Positions 1 through 7,520 are shown, counted from the first letter of the stretch. The stretch: 64,000 nucleotides of DNA from Pseudactinotalea suaedae (GCF_009733815.1 NZ_WNXY01000002.1:1-64000); one strand, 5' to 3'. Program-made: numbers and translations. Notes: a model not told the origin generated them from the letters alone.

Positions 1-127
1 AAACGAGCCGCCGCGATCGGCACCTGGAACATCCACTACAACTACCATCGAGCCCACACCGCCGCCGGCGACCAACCCCCAGCCTCACGACTACGCACCG
101 GCGTCACCAACGTCATGAGCCAGAACA
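1..127 (+). mobile_element. Right end of an IS481-family insertion sequence (left part outside window)
   Basis: The window opens inside an IS481-type element. Its terminal sequence, read inward on the minus strand, starts TGTTCTGGCTCATGACG, with the TGT tip usual for this family, and ends at 127. The next six bases, TCTAGG (128-133), fit the NCTAGN target known for Bordetella IS481. They are the presumed target duplication, but the matching copy lies outside the window so this cannot be confirmed here. Confidence 0.75.
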
Positions 128-132
128 TCTAG
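1..132 (+). CDS. IS481-family transposase, C-terminal 43 residues (5' partial)
   Basis: Only the tail of the DDE integrase-core transposase is present, ending in the motif NYHRAHTAAGDQPPASRL, which is characteristic of the C-terminus of IS481 transposases (YNYHRPHxAL...PP..R). The TAG stop at 130-132 is not part of the element: it lies in the TCTAGG target hexamer, so the transposase borrows its stop codon from the integration site. Catalytic residues lie upstream of the window. The reading frame is open from base 1. Confidence 0.8.
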   Translation, partial: KRAAAIGTWNIHYNYHRAHTAAGDQPPASRLRTGVTNVMSQNI

Positions 133-429
133 GACGACGTGGGCGGGTTCGTGGCACATGGTGGTGCGACGGCGGGTCATCGGCTGAGCGTCGTTCTCAA
201 GGATGACCGTGCCACTCCCGTTCGGGATCAGCGCCCCGGACAGTGCGCTTCCGTCCGCCCGTAGGAAGTGGTCGGGCGCGGCGCCATCGAGGTCGCTGAG
301 TTGTACAACGGAGATGCCGTACTCAGATGCGAAGGCATAGGGGTCGAACGGCGCGTGGGCGTCGAGACCGATCTCAGCCCTGAGCTCCAACGCGAGGGTC
401 TTCGCCTCGGTCTTGAATCCTCGACGCAC
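91..429 (-). pseudogene. ImmA/IrrE-family (CapP-like) metallopeptidase, 3' end removed by IS481 insertion
   Basis: The frame encodes 112 residues, but native coding stops at about base 134, where the insertion sequence begins; the last 12 or so residues are IS sequence read antisense. The zinc-binding motif is visible as HEPAH (residues 93-97), the HExxH of ImmA/IrrE peptidases with an unusual Pro at the third position. The distal zinc ligand and the rest of the helical C-terminus are missing, so activity is unlikely. It follows the XRE gene with a 3-bp gap, forming the pair found in ImmR/ImmA and CapH/CapP systems. Beside a CBASS operon, CapP (the peptidase that cleaves the CapH repressor on DNA damage) is the best guess. 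That assignment rests on context. Confidence 0.7.
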
Positions 430-432
430 GGG

Positions 433-795
433 TCATCCCTGGGCCCGCGCACGTTCGATGGTCGCGCCGATCACCTGTTGCAGGTACTTGACGTCAGTCT
501 CGCTGAGGTCTTTCCGGGCGCGCAGGAGCGGTGCAAGTTGCGCCATGAGGTCGGGTTCGCGTGAGTCGTCGTGCTGCCCCTCGTGCTCGAAGAAGTCCTC
601 CGCCGGGAGTCGAAGCCAGGCAATGATCGTGGCGAAGCCGTCGGTGTCCGGCTTGAGGCCGTTGCCGAGCCGAGAGAGTAACGAAGGACTCACCCCTACT
701 TCACCGGCGAGTGCTCGCCAAGAAAGCTGCCTCTCCTGACGCGCGGCGTCTAGGGCGGAGTACAGCGCGGCCGTGTTGATCGTGGTCTTGGCCAT
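433..795 (-). CDS. XRE-family helix-turn-helix regulator (CapH-like)
   Basis: 120 residues. An XRE/Cro-C1 type HTH covers about residues 12-68, with the recognition-helix region GEVGVSPSLLSRLGNG. A charged helical C-terminal half (residues 75-120) may serve for dimerisation or as the cleavage target of the partner peptidase. The gene is transcribed away from the CBASS operon and is followed directly by the truncated ImmA/IrrE gene. In known pairs (phage ImmR/ImmA, CBASS CapH/CapP) the HTH protein represses the neighbouring operon until the peptidase cleaves it. Two AGTGTGT(C/T)A direct repeats upstream are candidate operators. With its peptidase broken, this repressor may no longer be relieved. 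The HTH call is firm; the CapH role is inferred. Confidence 0.75.
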   Translation of the reverse strand: MAKTTINTAALYSALDAARQERQLSWRALAGEVGVSPSLLSRLGNGLKPDTDGFATIIAWLRLPAEDFFEHEGQHDDSREPDLMAQLAPLLRARKDLSETDVKYLQQVIGATIERARAQG

Positions 796-800
796 ACCTC

Positions 801-853
801 AGTGTGTCACATCTGCGACGGCACGTCGCCTCCGACACCGAGTGTGTTAGAAT
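801..853. promoter_or_regulatory. Divergent promoter/operator region with AGTGTGT(C/T)A direct repeats
   Basis: The nonamer AGTGTGTCA occurs at 801-809 and AGTGTGTTA at 841-849, exactly 40 bp apart (about four helical turns). The first lies within the palindrome TGTGTCACA (803-811), six bases upstream of the XRE start. The second overlaps a good -10 hexamer, TAGAAT (848-853), facing the 38-residue gene and the CBASS operon. This layout fits autorepression plus repression of the divergent promoter by the XRE protein. No clear -35 was seen. Confidence 0.4.
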
Positions 854-896
854 TGAAACGCAACATCGAGTCTGGAACATCAAGGAGGTGAGGAGC

Positions 897-1013
897 ATGG
901 CAGGCAAGAGAGGGCGCAGCGCGGTCACGGGTCGGTTCGTGAAGCAGTCCACGGTGAAGCGTCACCCGAAGACCACGACCAACGAGAGCACCGGCAAGCG
1001 CGGCAAGAAGTAG
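897..1013 (+). CDS. Small basic conserved protein, 38 residues, function unknown
   Basis: ATG at 897 is preceded by the strong Shine-Dalgarno AAGGAGG (882-888), so this start is preferred over in-frame upstream codons. The peptide is very rich in Lys/Arg/Thr/Ser (it starts MAGKRGRSAVTGRFV and ends STGKRGKK), with no hydrophobic core or membrane segment. From memory, short actinobacterial proteins with an SAVTGRFV...RHPKTT pattern are common and uncharacterised. It sits between the CapH-like gene and the CD-NTase, 93 bp upstream of the latter and in the same direction, so it may be the first gene of the CBASS transcript. A nucleic-acid-binding role is possible from charge alone, but no function is claimed. 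Confidence 0.65.
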   Translation: MAGKRGRSAVTGRFVKQSTVKRHPKTTTNESTGKRGKK

Positions 1014-1106
1014 TACGCCCCCTGCCCTTCGTACTCGCCGAAGTGTCGGTGGTGTGAGGCAGGCTCAGAGAAGTCCAAGACAATCACAACAAGATCGGAG
1101 GGCCCG

Positions 1107-2117
1107 ATGGCTCACCTCAAGCAGCAGTTCAAGGATGCGCTGAGCTCCATCGAGCCCGGCGATGACAAGGCCAACGCGCCAGAGGCACACCGGCTGGTGC
1201 GCGATGCACTCGAAGCCGACACGAAGCTCGCCGAGTACGGAGTGGACCCGGTGCTGATCGGCTCGTACAAGAGGAACGTGTCGATCAAGCGAGTCAAGGA
1301 CGTTGATGTGTTCGTGCGTCTCCCCGACCTGCCGAACGATGTCACGTCGAAAGACATCCTCGACCGATTCTTCACCGTCCTGCATGCGGAGTTCGGCAGT
1401 GATGACGATGGTCACCGGCGAACCAAGCGCCAGGATCGCAGTCTGCAGGTGTCGTTCCCCGAGTACGACCTGTATGTCGACGCGGTGCCTGCCCGCCCCT
1501 ACTGGGACGGTGACACGTGGGAGATCCCGCAGAAGGGCGATGAGGACGAGTGGGTGCGTACCAATCCGGAGAAGCTCACGTCGCTGTCGAGCGAAATGAA
1601 CGCAGCGCATGACGGCTATTACGTTCCCACGGTGAAGCTGCTCCGTCAGACCCGACGTTCGATACTTGGCTCCGGCAAGAAGCCTGGTGGGTTCTTCATC
1701 GAGGTCGCGGCGTACCAGGCCTTCGCCTCCGGCCTGGTCTCGGGCAACGATCACGCAGAGTATTACGTCTCTGCTCTCGAAGAGGTCAGCAAGATCGTTA
1801 ACGGCTACGTCACCTTCGGCATCAGGGTGAACGACCCCACGCTGCCGGGGCACACCATCAGCATTCGTGCGACAGATGATGAGCTGGAAGCAGCCAAGAC
1901 TCGTTTCGCTGAGGCTGCGGAAACCGCACGCGACGCGCTCGGCGAGGAAGACGAGGGCAAGGCAGCGCTGGCGTTCCAGAAACTGCTGGGCAAAAACGGC
2001 GACGACGAGACAGTGTTCCCGATGCCGCCGGGATTCAACGAGGATGGGTCGAAGCGTGCGTCCGCCATCTCGGCTGGCGCACGGACCGTCCCGGCGGGAA
2101 CGAGGACCTTCGGGTGA
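1107..2117 (+). CDS. CBASS CD-NTase (cGAS/DncV-like cyclic oligonucleotide synthase)
   Basis: 336 residues; start supported by GGAGGG (1097-1102). It is a nucleotidyltransferase of the cGAS/DncV superfamily. The signature is G52-S53 on the loop before the active-site strand, the DxD pair D65/D67 (KDVDVF) and the third carboxylate D125 (YVDAVP). All three metal ligands are present, so the enzyme should be active, making cyclic di- or trinucleotides after phage infection. The C-terminal tail is flexible and ends in glycine (TRTFG), as needed for ubiquitin-like ligation by Cap2. The stop overlaps the next gene by 4 nt (GTGA). The SAVED domain encoded downstream suggests a cyclic trinucleotide product, which is inference. 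Confidence 0.92.
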   Translation: MAHLKQQFKDALSSIEPGDDKANAPEAHRLVRDALEADTKLAEYGVDPVLIGSYKRNVSIKRVKDVDVFVRLPDLPNDVTSKDILDRFFTVLHAEFGSDDDGHRRTKRQDRSLQVSFPEYDLYVDAVPARPYWDGDTWEIPQKGDEDEWVRTNPEKLTSLSSEMNAAHDGYYVPTVKLLRQTRRSILGSGKKPGGFFIEVAAYQAFASGLVSGNDHAEYYVSALEEVSKIVNGYVTFGIRVNDPTLPGHTISIRATDDELEAAKTRFAEAAETARDALGEEDEGKAALAFQKLLGKNGDDETVFPMPPGFNEDGSKRASAISAGARTVPAGTRTFG

Positions 2118-3580
2118 CCCTCACCGAGTACGACGACTACGTCGCATACTCACGGCAGCACTTCGAGGAAGGGCTGATCCGAGCCGGCTTCACGGAGGAT
2201 GACAACGGCTGGCGAGGGACAATCGTTCACCCTGGCGGTGCGACCGAGGTTCTCGTAACGTTGCGTTCCCGCTACCCCTTTCAGCCTCCTCGCGTGGTTC
2301 CGCTCGACTCAGATGCGGTCGCGTGGTCCTGGCACCGGGAGTTGGACGGGGCGCTGTGCTTGGTCGCCGAAGACGATCACGAGGGACTGTGGTGGACGGA
2401 AGCGCCGGCGTTCCTCGAACATGTCACCGCCTGGTTCGAACAGGCGGCAGCAGGCTGGCCAGACGATCGACCCGACCTCGACCTCGACCGCTACTTCGAT
2501 CCTTCTGGGGATGAGCGACTTTATCTTTACGATGACCTGACCCGATATCCGAGCGGATTCGTTCGGTTCCGCCCGGCAGCGAACAACCTGATGCGGATCG
2601 CCGGCGGCACCAAGCCAGCGAAGTCCTCGAAACACAGCAAGGATCGCTTCGGATTCGTTGCCGACCTCGGCGATGTAGACGTGCCCCCAAGATCATGGGC
2701 CGACATCTCCGCTCTTATCAGCCCTAGCGTCGACCTCGACCGCAGAATCCGTGAACACACGATCGAGATCGTGGTGCTGATCTACAGCCGCGGCTCTCAC
2801 GACGGCGCAATCACACTCGAAGTGTGGCCTACCGCCGATGGCGGCATCGCAGTCAGACGCGTGAGCTCAGGTGCCGACACTGATGCCGCCAAGGCCGCGC
2901 GCTCAGGTCTGCTCGCTCCCGAGCTTCGCGGACGTCGAGTCGCAGTTGTGGGCGTCGGAGCCCTTGGCTCGTTCATCGCGGACATGCTCGTGCGCTCTGG
3001 TGTTCAGAATGTCACCCTGCTCGATGGCGACGTCGTTATGCCCGGGAATCTTGTCCGTCACCTTGTCGGCCCTGAAGCTGTGGGGCGGTCAAAGGTTGAG
3101 GCGGTCAAGCAGCATCTGGTTGACCGCCGTGGGATTGCAGCTGCCGACATCACGGTGGTCGATCACGCACTCACCTCGGGTGACGAGGCTGTCGAGCTTC
3201 TGAGCGAGCACGATCTCGTGGTGAACGCCACCGCCGATTTCGCCACCACTGCACTCCTCCATGTCACTGCACGGGCATTGTCCAGGCGAATCGTCTCAGC
3301 GGCGATCCAGAGCGGCGGCACGAGCTATCGAATCGATGTGCTGCCACCGCTCGACGGAGCCGACCCGCTGCCGTCCTCGTCCGTCGTTGTCGATCAGCCT
3401 GAGCCTGAACTGTTCGAATCCGGCTGTGGCAGTCCAATCTCTCCGACGCCCCCTTACGCGGTGATCGAGGCGGCCGCAGCGACCGTGCGTCACGCCGTCG
3501 GCCTGCTCGTCGATCGTCCTCTCCACCCAGCGGGGGAAACGCGAGACCTGTCGATCGGCGCAATGAGGAGTCACGAATGA
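2114..3580 (+). CDS. cap2: Cap2-type E2-E1 fusion, CD-NTase-conjugating enzyme of type II CBASS
   Basis: 488 residues; GTG start overlaps the CD-NTase stop. The N-terminal E2-like (UBC) domain (about 1-130) has a candidate catalytic Cys82 in GALCLV. The C-terminal ThiF/E1 domain (from about 265) has the nucleotide-binding GxGxxG at G280-x-G282-xx-G285, acidic D304 (LLDGD) and a candidate adenylation-domain Cys438 (ESGCGSP). The middle part is an adaptor or linker region. In type II CBASS, Cap2 activates the C-terminal residue of the CD-NTase and conjugates it to cellular targets, priming cyclase activity. The gene is translationally coupled on both sides: ATGA overlap with the protease-effector gene. 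Domain calls are firm. Confidence 0.88.
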   Translation: MTLTEYDDYVAYSRQHFEEGLIRAGFTEDDNGWRGTIVHPGGATEVLVTLRSRYPFQPPRVVPLDSDAVAWSWHRELDGALCLVAEDDHEGLWWTEAPAFLEHVTAWFEQAAAGWPDDRPDLDLDRYFDPSGDERLYLYDDLTRYPSGFVRFRPAANNLMRIAGGTKPAKSSKHSKDRFGFVADLGDVDVPPRSWADISALISPSVDLDRRIREHTIEIVVLIYSRGSHDGAITLEVWPTADGGIAVRRVSSGADTDAAKAARSGLLAPELRGRRVAVVGVGALGSFIADMLVRSGVQNVTLLDGDVVMPGNLVRHLVGPEAVGRSKVEAVKQHLVDRRGIAAADITVVDHALTSGDEAVELLSEHDLVVNATADFATTALLHVTARALSRRIVSAAIQSGGTSYRIDVLPPLDGADPLPSSSVVVDQPEPELFESGCGSPISPTPPYAVIEAAAATVRHAVGLLVDRPLHPAGETRDLSIGAMRSHE

Positions 3581-5337
3581 CTCGACCATCGCCGCGTATC
3601 GATCTGCGGGTCGATGCCTATGAGACCATCGCCTTCGAGACAGCGAACCACCTTCCTCGGGAGACCGGTGGCATCCTCCTCGGCTATCAGGAGAACGGCA
3701 CCATCGTGGCAACTCACGCCCTGGTTGTTGAAGGGCAAGGGGCAACGACGAACAGGTACGTTCGCGCGGACGAGCTCTTGCAGGAGTTTCTGGCTCAACG
3801 AGCTGACGATGATCCGATCGGCTACGTCGGTGAGTGGCACAGCCACCCAGCCCCATCCGGACCGAGCACGGTAGATCACGTAGCGATGCGCGCGACCGCC
3901 AAGATCAGTCCCAACCCGATCGCGCTGCTCGTCTTTGCGCCTGACGCAACCGGTGCGTTCCTCGGACTCATCGCCCGGCGCCAACGGTTCGGGAAGACCA
4001 CAACGAAGGAAGCAGTCGTCTCGCTTCCTCCTTCGAGATTCCCTCCCCTCGGTCCTTTACCGGACGGTGCCGTCCGCGGCGACGGCCCAGTATTCATCTC
4101 CTACCGCCAATCAGACGGCACCGCGCAAGCCGACGCCCTCGAAGATTTGCTCAGGGCTGCCGGGCTTGTCGTGTGGAGGGACCATACCGACCTGCGACCC
4201 GGCACGACCACCGACCGCCTCGAACAGGCGCTCACCCGAGGTCTCTCGGCAGGCGTGCTCGTTGTCACCCCCGACATCGCGCACAGCGACATCGTCCGTG
4301 AACGCGAACTGCCACGGCTGCTCCAGCTCGACGCCGATCCCGAATTCAGTTTGTGCATCGCGAACACGGTCAAACGGGCAGGCGAGGAGTTGAAGTGTGA
4401 CTACGATGCCCCGGATCGGCTCCTGCGACTCGCGCCAGCGCGGACCCTGGCTGACAAGAAGCAGGCGAACATGCGCCGGCCGTCTGGCGAAGTCGAGATC
4501 GTGCGCGACCTTCTGATGCACCGTATCGAGCAACGAAAGCCGATCATTCGCGCAGAAGGACGCGATTTCACAATTCGCGTGCAAAGCCGCCCCGCATCAT
4601 CTGCCCTTGACGCCGACGAGGAGGACCTCCACATCCGACTTAAACCGTCGGACGACGGGCGGCTTCCTTCCCGCGCAGGGCTGGAGCTGTTCCAGAAGAC
4701 TCTTCCGCTGACCAGCGATGCGGTGTACGCGGCCGGCGCAAAGAGCGTGCGCGTATCGGGCGGAGCCCACCTGTCAGTTGGGCTAGCAGTTGGCGCGGCG
4801 CTGCCTGAAACGAAGAACGGCAGGGTGGTCGTGGTTGATCCAGAGGACAATGCCTGGACATCCGCCGCGCCCGATGACGACCCGCAGACCACCGAGCTGA
4901 CCATCGAGCCCACCCAGATCGAACAGGATCAAGCGGCAGAACTTAAACATCGCGTGGCGGTCTTCGTGACGTTGACCCCACATGCAGATCGGACCGCTTT
5001 CGAACAGCTTGTGAACGACTCGGCCGATGGGTTCGACGCGGCCGAGGTCATCTCACTTGGGGATACAGACCGAATCGACCCACGAGAAGCAGCTCGTCTC
5101 AGCGCGGCCATCGCACGACAAATCAAGAGACTCTCTGCCAGTCAAGGACGAGCCGAGGTACACCTCGCCCTCCACGGTCCTTACACGATGGCCGTACTCA
5201 TCGGGCGCTACCTGAACACGCTGCGAACCGTCATCTATGAATGGGATGGCAACAAGAAGGATGAGCCCCGCTACAAGCCCGTGCTGGTCCTCGAACCTGG
5301 TGTGACGGGCGGACCGATCACTGATGTCTTCCCGTAA
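3577..5337 (+). CDS. Fused JAB/JAMM protease - TIR - SAVED protein (Cap3 deconjugase joined to CBASS effector)
   Basis: 586 residues holding three modules. Residues 1-140 form a JAB/JAMM isopeptidase with E30, the zinc motif H88-x-H90, S97 and D100, the role of Cap3 in removing CD-NTase from targets. Residues 170-285 form a TIR domain (FISYRQSD at 173-180, W200) with a candidate NADase glutamate, E242 or E244, in RERELPRLL. Residues about 320-586 form a SAVED cyclic-oligonucleotide sensor, ending in the typical HLALHGPYTMAVLIGRYLN helix. TIR-SAVED effectors known from other CBASS degrade NAD+ when cyclic trinucleotide binds SAVED. Here the deconjugase and the killer share one chain, which is unusual. 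All JAMM residues are present, though the HxH-to-Ser spacing is six rather than the usual seven. Confidence 0.88.
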   Translation: MTRPSPRIDLRVDAYETIAFETANHLPRETGGILLGYQENGTIVATHALVVEGQGATTNRYVRADELLQEFLAQRADDDPIGYVGEWHSHPAPSGPSTVDHVAMRATAKISPNPIALLVFAPDATGAFLGLIARRQRFGKTTTKEAVVSLPPSRFPPLGPLPDGAVRGDGPVFISYRQSDGTAQADALEDLLRAAGLVVWRDHTDLRPGTTTDRLEQALTRGLSAGVLVVTPDIAHSDIVRERELPRLLQLDADPEFSLCIANTVKRAGEELKCDYDAPDRLLRLAPARTLADKKQANMRRPSGEVEIVRDLLMHRIEQRKPIIRAEGRDFTIRVQSRPASSALDADEEDLHIRLKPSDDGRLPSRAGLELFQKTLPLTSDAVYAAGAKSVRVSGGAHLSVGLAVGAALPETKNGRVVVVDPEDNAWTSAAPDDDPQTTELTIEPTQIEQDQAAELKHRVAVFVTLTPHADRTAFEQLVNDSADGFDAAEVISLGDTDRIDPREAARLSAAIARQIKRLSASQGRAEVHLALHGPYTMAVLIGRYLNTLRTVIYEWDGNKKDEPRYKPVLVLEPGVTGGPITDVFP

Positions 5338-5403
5338 GGATCGGCACGACGAGCGTCGGTGATGTCTATACGCGATCCCTCCGCAGGCATCGTTTTCCCG
5401 CCA

Positions 5404-6477
5404 TCATCCAGCCTTGCCAAGAGCCCGCTCGAGATGCTCAGCGGTGACGGGGTTCACGATCTCGTTGCGCTGGATGTAGTGCTGCACTGTGATCCGCGGG
5501 TCGGTGTGTCCGAGGAGTTCGGAGGCGAGGAGCGCGCCCTGGGCGACGGTGCGGCGGAAGCGGTGCGGGGTGACGTTCTCTATCCCGAACTCGTTCATCA
5601 CATCGCGCAGGAGACGGCGGATGTTGTTCGTCGTATGCGGCGTACCGACCCGCGTGCTGAACAGGAGCGCGCCCGCTTCGGCGTCGCCGGTACGGAGAAG
5701 GCGTGAGCGGATCGCGTGCAGCGCGAACGACGGTAGCGCGACGCGGCGAACCGAGCGATCCGTCTTCGGATGGTCCTGCCGGTGGGTCGGCTCGCCTTTG
5801 CGGCTGACGATCGTCCCGGCGATCCGTGCCGTCGGGATCGGGCCGTCCAGGTCGAGATCCTGGAGGCGGATGGCGAGGACTTCGCCGATGCGGGCGGAGG
5901 TGCCGAGGATGACCTCGACGATCTGCCCGAGTTGCCGATCGGGCCTCGGTCCCGCCAGAATCCGCCGTGACTCCCATGCCTTGATCGCTGCTCGGATCTC
6001 CTGCACCTCGCCGATCGTGAACGCGTCCGGGATGGTCTTCTTCCGGTGTAGCCGGGAGACGTGGTCCATCGGGTTGCGGGGCAGGATTTCGTGGCGGACG
6101 GCAAGCGCGAGGGCGAGACGGAGGACGACGCGGGCGTGCTTGGCTCGGCTGTAGCTGCGTCTGGCGAGTTGCTTGAGGAAGTAGTCGCAGCGGGCGACGC
6201 CGATCTCCCGGAGTGTGAGTTCCTTGAACGCGGGGAGGACGAGGGTGCGCATGTCTCGCTCGTACAGGTTTCTGGTGGTTCGTGAGAGTCGGTCTTCGAC
6301 CCTCATGTCTTCCAGCCAGTAGGTGACGAGTTCCGGGAAGGGGCTGTCAGCGCTCATGCCGTTGAATCCGGGCTGGTACAGGGAGCGTTCGGCGAGTTGC
6401 TGCTTCAACTTCCGTTCGGCGGCGGAGCGCGAGGGGCCAGGTGTGCATTCGCGTACGAGCGCCAAGCGAGGGCCCAT
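5404..6477 (-). CDS. Tyrosine recombinase/integrase, N-terminally short
   Basis: 357 residues. Core-binding domain about 45-140; catalytic domain about 150-350 with R196 (SARIGE), K238 (HPKTD), H305-xx-R308 (HRFRRT), H324 (LLGHTD) and nucleophile Y334 (VQHYIQ), so all six catalytic residues are seen. Two oddities stand out. Only a stub of the usual N-terminal arm-binding domain is present (the ATG follows directly on an in-frame TAG), and the stretch between RRT and LGH is several residues shorter than typical. The gene could be a remnant that no longer excises. It lies 66 bp from the CBASS operon, tail to tail, and may mark the mobile island that brought it in. No attachment pair was found in the window. 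Confidence 0.82.
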   Translation of the reverse strand: MGPRLALVRECTPGPSRSAAERKLKQQLAERSLYQPGFNGMSADSPFPELVTYWLEDMRVEDRLSRTTRNLYERDMRTLVLPAFKELTLREIGVARCDYFLKQLARRSYSRAKHARVVLRLALALAVRHEILPRNPMDHVSRLHRKKTIPDAFTIGEVQEIRAAIKAWESRRILAGPRPDRQLGQIVEVILGTSARIGEVLAIRLQDLDLDGPIPTARIAGTIVSRKGEPTHRQDHPKTDRSVRRVALPSFALHAIRSRLLRTGDAEAGALLFSTRVGTPHTTNNIRRLLRDVMNEFGIENVTPHRFRRTVAQGALLASELLGHTDPRITVQHYIQRNEIVNPVTAEHLERALGKAG

Positions 6478-6576
6478 CTACTCCTGCCAAGCAGAATCGA
6501 CTAGGGCGGGGTGGTCGCGCGCTTCAAGTTCAGCGCGAGAGCGCCGCGGGGGGCCGCCTGAGGTGACCGCGCTCAG
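6478..6576 (-). other. Open stretch upstream of integrase, possible tail of a lost excisionase-like gene
   Basis: Between the HEPN-like stop and the integrase start, one frame is open for about 32 codons without an initiator and ends ...ELEARDHPALVDSAWQE-stop directly before the integrase ATG. The composition looks protein-like and the TAG-ATG junction is typical of an excisionase-integrase pair, so this may be the last part of a small DNA-binding protein truncated when the flanking gene arrived. Too short to identify. Confidence 0.25.
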
Positions 6577-7470
6577 TTAGGAGGTGGTCTCGTCGCGACG
6601 TTGTTCGGAATTATCTGCGCTTCGCGAGAAATGGTGCGACCATGGGGCGCCCTCGGGCACGTTCGCGGTTGGCTCAAGCATCGACACAAGATCGTCCATG
6701 GACTCGATCCAAGGCGGCAAATCGCGCCGTGATGGGGAGTTCCCGATCTTAACTTGCATGGCGTCATGGACGCCGTCGATATAGAGCACCATTGCCGTAT
6801 ATCCCGCGACTATCTGCTTCTTGGTCGGAACGACGAGCCGACCAACTTCAGCTGGGTGTCCTGGCCACTCTCGAAGGAACTTCGCATCAGCACGCCCTGC
6901 CCGATGCGCATGAAGATTCCTCATCGCCTTGATCCGGAAAAGCGTTGTGCGGACAGCGTCGTCGACCTGAGGTGAAACTCCCAATGGCTTGAGTATGGAT
7001 TCAAATTGGCCGATGCCTGTTCGAAGCGAGGCCGCGTCTGATCGCTGAAGCTGAAGCAGGAGCCATTGCCAACGGTCGTCGTCGTCCAGACTGAGGTACT
7101 CCCCCATCTTCACCCGTGCGCCCGCTAACGCCTCACCCAAGCTACGGCGATCCATACACTGAAGCCAAAGCAGGCACAGGTCATTAATGCAGGCTTCTAG
7201 AGCTCCCCAAAGACCCACCAGAGCGTTCGCGTGCAGTAGCGGAAACTCATTGTCTATCTCGCGCTGGAGACTCTCTGACATGTACCCCACAGAGGTCTCT
7301 TCAAACCGCTCGTTAGGGCTAACGGGCGACGAACGCATAAACGAAGCAACATGCAGACTGAAATGCGCGGATTCGGAGATCACCTCGAGCAAGTTTCGCG
7401 TCGATGTGACGTAGAGAAGGAAGTCTCGCACCGGGAGCGCAGCAACCAACTCTTCTCGGACACTAGTCAT
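6577..7470 (-). CDS. HEPN-like protein with RNxxxH motif, putative RNase/defence protein
   Basis: 297 residues from the ATG at 7470, preceded by AGAAGG; an upstream ATG at 7503 would run back towards the repeat tract and is less likely. The protein looks all-helical. It contains R184-N-L-H-A-H189, matching the RNxxxH active-site motif of HEPN ribonucleases, followed by AGRADAKF, similar to the (I/V)VDExF continuation of stand-alone HEPN proteins. An N-terminal helical region with EACINDLC (92-99) precedes it. HEPN proteins often act as toxins or in antiphage defence. No antitoxin gene is adjacent. The gene is less GC-rich than the core and sits between an integrase and decayed DNA, which suggests transfer. 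Family call moderate; biological role open. Confidence 0.5.
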   Translation of the reverse strand: MTSVREELVAALPVRDFLLYVTSTRNLLEVISESAHFSLHVASFMRSSPVSPNERFEETSVGYMSESLQREIDNEFPLLHANALVGLWGALEACINDLCLLWLQCMDRRSLGEALAGARVKMGEYLSLDDDDRWQWLLLQLQRSDAASLRTGIGQFESILKPLGVSPQVDDAVRTTLFRIKAMRNLHAHRAGRADAKFLREWPGHPAEVGRLVVPTKKQIVAGYTAMVLYIDGVHDAMQVKIGNSPSRRDLPPWIESMDDLVSMLEPTANVPEGAPWSHHFSRSADNSEQRRDETTS

Positions 7471-7520
7471 GGTTGGTACCTTCTCACGTTTGTAGCCCTG
7501 CATCGATCTGCAAGAGGCGT

